In this document: positions 56,704 through 64,000 of the stretch, one piece after another
Layout of the letters: each line of letters opens with the position of its first letter
Position numbering within the stretch: the stretch's first letter is position 1
NCBI GenBank assembly: GCA_020744225.1
Contig: JAGMWG010000008.1
Location: 1,302,001 to 1,366,000, forward strand
Reading direction: 5' to 3'
DNA: 64,000 nt
DNA from: Paraphoma chrysanthemicola
Taxonomy: Eukaryota; Ascomycota; Dothideomycetes; Pleosporales; Phaeosphaeriaceae
The notes under the pieces: generated by a model
The model's database searches: none
The model's input: only the letters and a program-made list of their open reading frames with translations
Told to the model about the DNA's origin: nothing
Translations under genes and position numbers: made by a program

Positions 56704-59700
56704 ATGCCTAGAGATGTCTCGTTACACAGATGGTGGCCACCTCATGACGTCCATTTGAAGCCAGAAGACGCCGACCTAGATCGTGCTCGCCGACAGCGAC
56801 ACAGGCATTCTTGGGACGAGGGTCGAAGACATCACTCTGCAGAACCAGGATATCGATCTGATAATGAGCCCAGAAGTCGACATGATGAAGTCCTTGATCG
56901 GGAGCCACGACGCGCAATCTCTTCACGACGCCCGCTCGTCAAGGAACACGACGAAAGCCGTAGACGAAGATCATTCAATGACACTGATGAGTTCAAAAAT
57001 GTTCACCAGCAAGAACGCCGGCAGAACAGGCGCCACGAGTATGCTGAACATCGCCTCTACCGCGAACTCGATTTTGGCAAGCTGAAGGAACAGGAACAAC
57101 GTATCCCAACCAATACAACGTATCCCACGCGAACGTGTCCCAGACCATACGGAGAGCACATATTCGACACAGATGGCTATTCTTGGTTTCCTGCCCCTCC
57201 CAGAGGGTTGCATTCCCGGAAGCCTGATGCACTACCCAGTCAACCCAGTCCACCATCACACCAGTTCTCAGGTGAGGATCATGAGTTAATTAGCCACCCG
57301 ACGGATTATTCAATTCAACAAATTTACGGTGAACATCGACACGATATTCCGGTTGGCAGGCATGAGTTCAACCAAGCCAGAGGGAGGTTTCCCCATGTCA
57401 ACGAGCCTACAAAAGGTAGGGCGCGCCAAAAACACGGCGAACATAATGTTAGAATCAACATCAGAAAAAGCTGGAATGAGGAGCGAAACGATGCCCCAGC
57501 CGACGACTATCCGAATAATGGGTACTATGGCAGTTCCTCGGAAGACGAAGTCGAGTGGGATGCAGTTCAGCCTTCCAATAACGACGAGTATGGCAAGGAT
57601 TCTCATAGAGATATGGAGCCTCCAGACTCAAAAAGTCTCCCAAGAATGCATAGGCTCGACAAAGTTCCTGCTCCTGCTGATCCGGACAATGACCTCAATC
57701 ACGCTCCACCTCAACATCTGGAGCAACCTGACAAGGACTTGTCTCATCATAATGCGATCGATCCCGAAGACTGTCAAACGAGTGTTCCTCCCGATACAGA
57801 ATCTCGCATAGCACACGTCCCTGACGTGCAGCTTCCGCATGTTCCTGTGTCTCAGTATCCTCTGGCTTTCACCCGGTCGCTCTCGAATATTATTGCTCCG
57901 AGTGAACCGAGATCAGAAGTTGGTGCCAATCTAGAGAGACCCCGATCAGCGTCGGCGTCATTGTCTCCATCTCTAGCGAACTTTCAGTCAATGTCAATGT
58001 TAGGTTCTGGGGTGCTTGGCCCGAAATCATACCGATATGCTCCCTTGAAAGATTTTGAGTTCAGGTTGATACGGGTACTACGCGCAAGAATGTCGAAATT
58101 GAACTGCGAGATACTTCACTTTTCAGTCGACCACGCACCAAAATACACTGCAATCTCGGTCAGTCGAACCCTGTGTTTTGCTAAGTACCGCTAACATCAC
58201 AACGATATAGTATGCTTGGGGTGACGGTATTGATACAAGGACCCTGTTGCTCCAAGGCGTAAATATTCCCGTTGCTGTCAGTCTTCACGACGCACTACGA
58301 GCAGTCCGCCGCCGGGAAGAAGACGTTTTTGTTTGGGTAGATGCTCTTTGCATTGATCAGCAGAACAATGAAGAAAAAAATAGACAGATCCGTTTGATGG
58401 GGCAAATATACAGTTGTGCGACGTCCGTTGCTATATGGATAGGACCAGAGTTTGAGAACAGTGAGCTGGCTGTGCCGCTCCTCCAGAACGTGAAGGACAA
58501 CACAGTGGATATGCAGTACATGAAGGCATTCCACAAGAACCCAGCCTCTCTTGCTCTCCTCAACCTGTTCAAGCGGGACTACTGGAAGCGGCTGTGGGGT
58601 AAGTTGCAATCTTGATAACACGTATTGTTCGAGCTGACTGTGGCCAAGTCGTCCAGGAAGTTACATTAAACGAGACCAAGTGGGTTTATTGCGGCGACTC
58701 CGTATTTTCGTGGGAGGTGTATCGCCGTGCAGCGGAAATCTTCTGGGATAAAGAAAGCGATCCACATATCCGTCAAGGACCGGCCACCTTCCCCAAGCTC
58801 GAAAGCCTACGGCAACTCGGGGACGAGTCGATGTTGGAGGTGTTGCGAGCATGCAGGAAGAAACTCAGCGAAAATGCGCGCGACAAGGTGTTTGGTGTTT
58901 TGGGATTATTGCCCGAGGAGACTCAGCGCGGATTTTCTTGCGACTACAGTCAATCGACTAAGACTGTGTACATGGATGTCGTTGATTTCCTGGTTTCCGC
59001 GACAAATCAGCTGGACGTCATTCGCGAGTCGATACACTTCCCTTTGCACGTCAACTCCGTGGGTTTACCTTCATGGTGTCCTGACTGGTCACATAATCCC
59101 GAAGTCTCTAGTCTCACTCGCACACTAAATTTTGCGGCTTCCAAGGGTGCAAACGGTCCTACGAAAGCCAAGTATAGGTTCCACGACGAAAGACGTAAGC
59201 TCGAGATCTCCGCAATCACGCTAGACTCAGTCATGGCGACCGGTGTCGCTGTGGGCACATTCTGTGCAGCACAAGACTATCTCATGGCTTTCCTGCAGTG
59301 GCGTGCCGTGCTTCTGCATGAGCTGAAGATCGAGGATGGCAATGAGAGTCACCCAATGCATACCGCATTTTGTAGGACATTGTGCCTAGGGCAGATCCCC
59401 GAGGAACGCAGCCAGCCACAAGTTTGGCGAGATCTTTGTTATCATGTCTTCGCTTCCTTGATCCGTGAGAAACTGCCCCGCCTTTCGATCGACGAAGACT
59501 TGCGGCACTATGCCGATGCCACAGGGCTGATTGAGTCTGGTGCCCGCCGCAAATTTTTGCAGGATAATTTCGGGAACCGCATGATGTGCCGCAGTCTTTG
59601 TATCACACATGGTGGATTGATCGGCTTGGGCTCGGGTTACATGACGGCGGAAGACGTCGTAGTTGTGCCATTCGGATGCTCCACGCCCATCATTCTTCGT

Positions 59701-59832
59701 CCAGAGAATCGTCTCGGCGAGTATCGATATGTAGGCGATATTTACATTGATGGGTATATGCACGGGGAGGCCATTGCTGAGATGGAGGCTGGGGATCCGA
59801 AAAGGGTCGTATCGAAGTACAAGCTTTGCTGA
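56704..59832 (+). CDS. HET-domain protein 2 with a long disordered N-terminal extension
   Basis: Exons 56704-58158, 58211-58598 and 58649-59832 with introns of 52 nt (GTCAGT ... GATATAG) and 50 nt (GTAAGT ... GCTGACTGTGGCCAAG) give about 1008 residues. The first ~445 residues are polar, rich in Arg, His, Glu, Asp and Pro, and carry no HET motif. The HET domain then follows: FEFRLIRVL (about 449), YTAISYAWGDG across intron 1, VFVWVDALCIDQQNNEEKNRQIRLMGQIYSCATSVAIWIG, and YWKRLWVVQEV across intron 2. The C-terminal end YRYVGDIYIDGYMHGEAI is typical. The second exon lies in a different frame from the third, and splicing restores LWVVQEVTL, which supports the model. The extension might be a fused separate gene, but no stop separates them. 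Confidence 0.88.
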
Positions 59833-62192
59833 AGCAGGAACGCTCCGTCCTTCAGCGTTGCACTGGAATGGTCGGAATTTCTTCAAACTCCGTCTCGACG
59901 TAGAGATCGTCCCTCGACTGCACTGCCGCACATTCAAATTCCGATAGTCGACCTGGCGGTGTCAGCGTTTCCTTTTCTTTCGGATACTTTTCCGAGCTGC
60001 TGCTGCATATATCTTGGGGATTCCGCGCACCCAAATATTGCGCGCCGGATATCATCTGTCGACATACCATTGACTCGAATGAGAAGACAGCAGTGAACTG
60101 GTCTTTGTCGACTACAGTCCGAACTTTCGATACTCCAGGTAGACTCTCAGGCCTTCCTCGAAACCTTCACCCCTCGATCAGCCCGGTCACACGACTTCGC
60201 CCGACAACGTGGTCGACCGTTTGCACTGGCACAACCCCACGGGGTGCGCACGAGCACCTCGACGATCATGGTGTCCTGTCCTGCTCACATTATCGTCAAT
60301 GATGCCCACGCTTCTAGGGACAACCCTCAACGTTACATCTGAGGACCCGGTTCTTTCCCGACTATCGTATATCAAGCACGTGTGTGGTTCAGCTCCGGTG
60401 AGCATGAGTGGTCGAGGACACATCTCCGAGCAGGGACAAGGACGGACGCTGACCGCACAGTCCATCTCGTACCCGTTAAAGTCTACAATTACGAGCTATC
60501 TGATTGACCATCGTTTGCCCGCGCACGGCTGAGGCAAAACTGCCTTAGGCCTGGGGTTGACTAAGAGCAGTCTCCCGGTATCCTCCGTTGCATTCCTTGT
60601 CCGGTTTCCAGCCTCATTGGTCGCCAAGTCGGCAATTATTGGATGAGTAAGCTTGGCTGTCGTGCTATTGGATGCGCAAAAGACTTGATGCGGAAGACCC
60701 TGGAGCCGTTTTGCATATCTGAGTTGTTTCTTGTTGGATATGGACTCGAGACGAAGCTCAGGCCCAGATTGTGTTAGCTTCATGACTTGGCATGCAGCGA
60801 ACATCCCCGCCTCCGCCTCCACCTCGTGGTTTTCATGCGAGCAAGCGCACGCGTGCCAGGGCGTTTTAAGCCCCACACTACTGCTCCCAAGCTGCCGACG
60901 AGCGACCGGATGCTGTTCTCCCCGCAAATCTGTTTGGCTTGAGATCTTGGTCTTCATCTCGGCTCTCTTGGCCTAGACCGGCTGAGTTGAACCCTACTCA
61001 CCTTGAAAACTCGTTGCTTTCACTCATGGTGATGATCAGGAGTGATCTTTTGCACCATTCTCTCGCAGAAGAGCTCAAGATCATGAAAATGATACTGCCG
61101 TTGACTCGATTCTCCAGCAGCGCATCCCTGGAGAATGTTTGTGTTGTTTCGACTCCGCGGCGTTGTTTGTTTCCAAGATCGGAGCGCTGATCTCGGCCCT
61201 CTTAGCTTAGCACCATCGACAACGCTCCCCTAGCTTCCTTGCGTTTAAAGCTCACGACTTGCGCACTTCCAAGGCTTTGTGGCTTGCCATGGCTTTTTCG
61301 CCTGCCTCTTCTCCTGCGACAAGACTTCGAAGACTCTGGGTTTTGTTCTCAGTTTGGTCATCCGGCCACTCACGAGTAATGCTTGACGCGGGATCGTACA
61401 GCTCAACGGGGCTTCCATCATCGCTGAGACTCTTGGGCTTACGGCTTACCTACCTGGAACGATTTGCACTGCACATTCACGTCAGCCAGGACGAGCGACG
61501 ATACAGTGTCGTAGGAGGAGCGGGATATGTCAAATTAATTGCCATTGAGGCTCATGATACGATTTGTGGCATCTACGCGATGTCCGCCACTGACGCTGTG
61601 GTCTGGAGCAGCGTCGGATGAAGGTCTGCAGGACTGGCTTCGCCCACCGGACTACCGATGTGAGGGTTCTAAGGTAGTTCACCGATCCAATAGGAGGCGA
61701 TTGTAGAAGCCTCTTAGTAGCGCCGAGCGTGGAGCCTCTTCCGATCTACCACGCCACCTGTAGCACACCTAGCATGCATACCAACTCAACACACATACTG
61801 AGACTAAAGGTAAGCGCGAAGCTGTCGGGATCCCCGCTCCGCCCCATATTGGCGCTTCCAAATGCCTCAAGTCTGCACAAGACGGCCGGGAGAAGCGTGG
61901 GCAAGTGTCTTGGTATGCATGCATGCGCGGAGCAGGCTCATGGGGCTGGTGACTCGAGAACTTTTCGGGATGTAACACCACGAGTTGCGATAGTGGTCCT
62001 GGTTGTGGGTACGATGTAGAGGGCGTTGAACTTTGTATAAAGTCCAGTCCCACGTCCCCGGATTGTAACTTCCCCAGATCATCCAGCTTAGGTCCTGGAG
62101 ATCCACTGTTTCCTCCGCACCACTACCCCAGAAAATTTCTCTGGTGATCTTCATTGTCTTTTTCATTGACATCATCCACACCAATCTTCAAC
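59833..62192. other. Gene-free gap of 2.3 kb; one weak ORF at 60496-60957 (-)
   Basis: Contains the HET gene 3' flank and the MFS promoter. A minus-strand ORF of 153 codons (MKTKISSQTDLRGEQHPVARRQLGSSSVGLKTPWHACACSHENHEVE...) has no recognisable domain and no supporting splice. Plus-strand ORFs at 60209, 60939 and 61259 are likewise unsupported. I see no RNA gene or tandem repeat. Confidence 0.5.
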
Positions 62193-63792
62193 ATGGCCGA
62201 CAAGAAGAACGAGGTTACGATGCTTGAGAGGCAGGAGACGAGGGAGGAGGGCGTCTTGAAGCCCATTCCCATCATCCAGAAGACGGATTACTCTGGTGCT
62301 TACGAGGTTTGTCTCCAGATTCGACTTGGATATTTGCCACATACTGACGGTTGCGAAGAAAACCGATCCGCGAGAAATCGCTCTCGTAAAGAAGCTGGAC
62401 CGATGGATCATGCCCATGCTTTGGTCTATGTACTGGCTCAACTACCTTGGTACGTTTTGAAGAACCCACCGCGCAGCCAAACACTGACTTGATACAGATC
62501 GCAATGCCATTGCGCTGGCTCGCCTTGACGACCTCGAGAAGGACCTCAAACTCACGAGCACACAGTATCAGACCTGCGTGTCGATTCTGTTCGTTGGTTA
62601 CCTACTTGGACAAATCCCCTCAAACATGTTCTTGAACAGGACCCGCCCTTCTCGCTATATGGGCACCTGCATGATGCTTTGGGCTGTTGTTTCTGCCTTG
62701 ACTGCCCTGTCCAAGGACTTCAAGGGCCTGCTTCTCACGCGCTTCTTCCTCGGTGTCACTGAAGCCCCATACTACCCTGGTGCGGTCTATCTTCTAACGT
62801 CGTTCTATACTCGCAAGGAAGTCGCGACTCGTATTGCTATCCTCTACACTGGAAACATTCTCGCGACCGCCTTTGCTGGACTCATCGCAGCGGGCATCTT
62901 CCATGGTCTTGGCGACGTCGCTGGCCTCAGCGGCTGGCAGTGGCTCTTCATCCTGCAGGGTGTTGTCACCTTCCTCATCGCCATCGTTGGGTTCTTCTTG
63001 TTGCCAGATTTTCCTCACAATACTTGGTGGCTCACCCAGGCTGAACGCGACCTCGCCGTCAACCGCATGGCGATTGACACGGTCGGCAACAAGGGAGAGA
63101 CGTCTGTTTGGGCTGGTTTCAAACAGGCTGGCAAGGACCCCATGGTCTGGATCTTCGCTGCCATGGCACACATGCATTTGGCTGCCAATGGATTCAAGGT
63201 ACGTCTTCACACGTGATGATAATAAATATATGGAGCTAACAAAGTCTAGAACTTCTTCCCCACTGTGGTCGCGACTCTAGGCTTCAGCAAGACTATGACG
63301 CTCGTTTTGACCTGCCCGCCTTACCTCATCGCCGGTGCCGTCACCATTGCAGTCTCCTGGTCATCCGGCAAGTTCAACGAAAGGACGTGGCATATCACCA
63401 TCTCCAAGTGTGTCGCTGTCGTCGGCTTCTTGGTCGCATGTGCGCCAATTGGCGTCGCGGGCCGCTACGTCGCCATGGTCATCTTCACGATCGGCACCTA
63501 CGGCGTCAACTCATTGATCCTGGGTTGGTGCGGCTCGACTTGTGGTCAAACACCCGAGAAGAAGGCCGTCTCCATCGGCATAGTCACCACTGTGATGAAC
63601 GCCTCCTTCATTTGGACTCCCTACCTGTGGCCCAAGTCCGACGAGCCCCGCTATGTCATTGCGCTCACCTCGTCTGCGGCATTTTCCATTGCGACGTTTG
63701 CCCTCGCCTGGGTGGCCAAGATTGTCTTCATGCGCAAGAACAAGAAGTTGAAGGAGTCGGGCGACGAGGTGCAGACCTTCTATGTCTACTAG
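62193..63792 (+). CDS. MFS permease, allantoate/anion:cation symporter (Dal5-like) type
   Basis: Exons 62193-62306, 62359-62449, 62498-63198 and 63250-63792 with introns of 52, 48 and 51 nt give 482 residues. The N-terminus is cytosolic (MADKKNEVTMLERQETREEG). Exon joins yield EKTDPREIALVKKLDRWIMPMLWSMYWLNYLDRNAIALARLDDLEKDL, the classic first-helix signature of the ACS family. Later blocks include SILFVGYLLGQIPSNMFLNRTRPSRYM, ALSKDFKGLLLTRFFLGVTEAPYYPGAVYLLTSFYTRKEVATRIAILY (the MFS A-loop RxxxG-like region) and WLTQAERDLAVNRM. About 12 membrane segments. Members carry organic anions, nicotinate, pantothenate or allantoate. The substrate here cannot be told from sequence. The stop lies 208 bp before the end of the window. 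Confidence 0.93.
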
Positions 63793-64000
63793 ACTTACCG
63801 AATGGGCTGGTTCCACGGCTTGAGATGAAACTGGTATAGATGGCTTACGAGCGTGCGAGAAGTGACCAAGAGGTCTGCGCATAGATACGATGACGATAGA
63901 GCGATGATTTTCGCAAATAGATCCCGCATCCAATAAACCAAGCATGTATTCTGAAGCTTCAAACTCCCAAGCACATGTGCGAGCCTTTCCAACTGTGTCG

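Noticed and set aside
60496..60957. 153-codon minus-strand ORF with a KTPWHACACSHENHE phrase, possible ankyrin
   Set aside because: A single weak phrase without repeat periodicity or splice support. Kept only as a remark in the gap entry.

Overview
The window is nuclear DNA of a filamentous ascomycete (Pezizomycotina, most likely Dothideomycetes). This rests on 46-96 nt introns with CTRAY-like branch points and on fungal gene content: SEC31, POP1, an SGF11-like SAGA subunit, glutamate decarboxylase, CRY-DASH, V-ATPase subunit E, HET-domain genes and a Dal5-type MFS carrier. The taxon is inferred from gene style, not from a search. Spliced models were built by hand from reading frames, GT/AG sites and family conservation.

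Left block (1-21 kb) is mostly conserved housekeeping sequence. It holds the 3' part of SEC31 (+), a fungal 7-TM membrane protein (+), an intron-containing tRNA-Val (-), an SGF11-like SAGA subunit (-), RNase P/MRP subunit POP1 (-), a J-like protein without HPD (+), a secreted double-FAS1 protein (-), glutamate decarboxylase (+), CRY-DASH (+) and a small secreted protein (-).

Middle accessory block (21-46 kb) starts with an unrecognised two-exon gene family in one orientation. One copy is intact (26.1-27.3 kb), two are broken (23-23.8 and 24.1-25.2 kb), and there is a possible fourth relic (28.7-29.0 kb). Several of the stops look like C-to-T changes. A small three-exon gene and a HET-domain gene follow. 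About 14.5 kb (31.6-46.2 kb) then has no intact gene that I can defend. It holds a tRNA-Leu relic that has lost its 5' acceptor strand, ankyrin-like coding debris, a 19-nt G run, a 56-bp and a 19-bp minisatellite, and other degenerate repeats.

Right block (46-64 kb) begins with a very large superfamily 1 (UPF1-like) helicase whose frame is crossed by one TAG that a 57-nt intron could remove. Then come a NIPA-type transporter (-), V-ATPase subunit E (+), a second HET gene with a long disordered N-terminus (+), a 2.3 kb gap, and a four-exon MFS permease (+).

No operon-like cooperation is expected. The layout is two conserved blocks around a repeat-rich, decaying island with HET genes at or near both sides, the kind of place where fungal self/non-self and lineage-specific genes collect.
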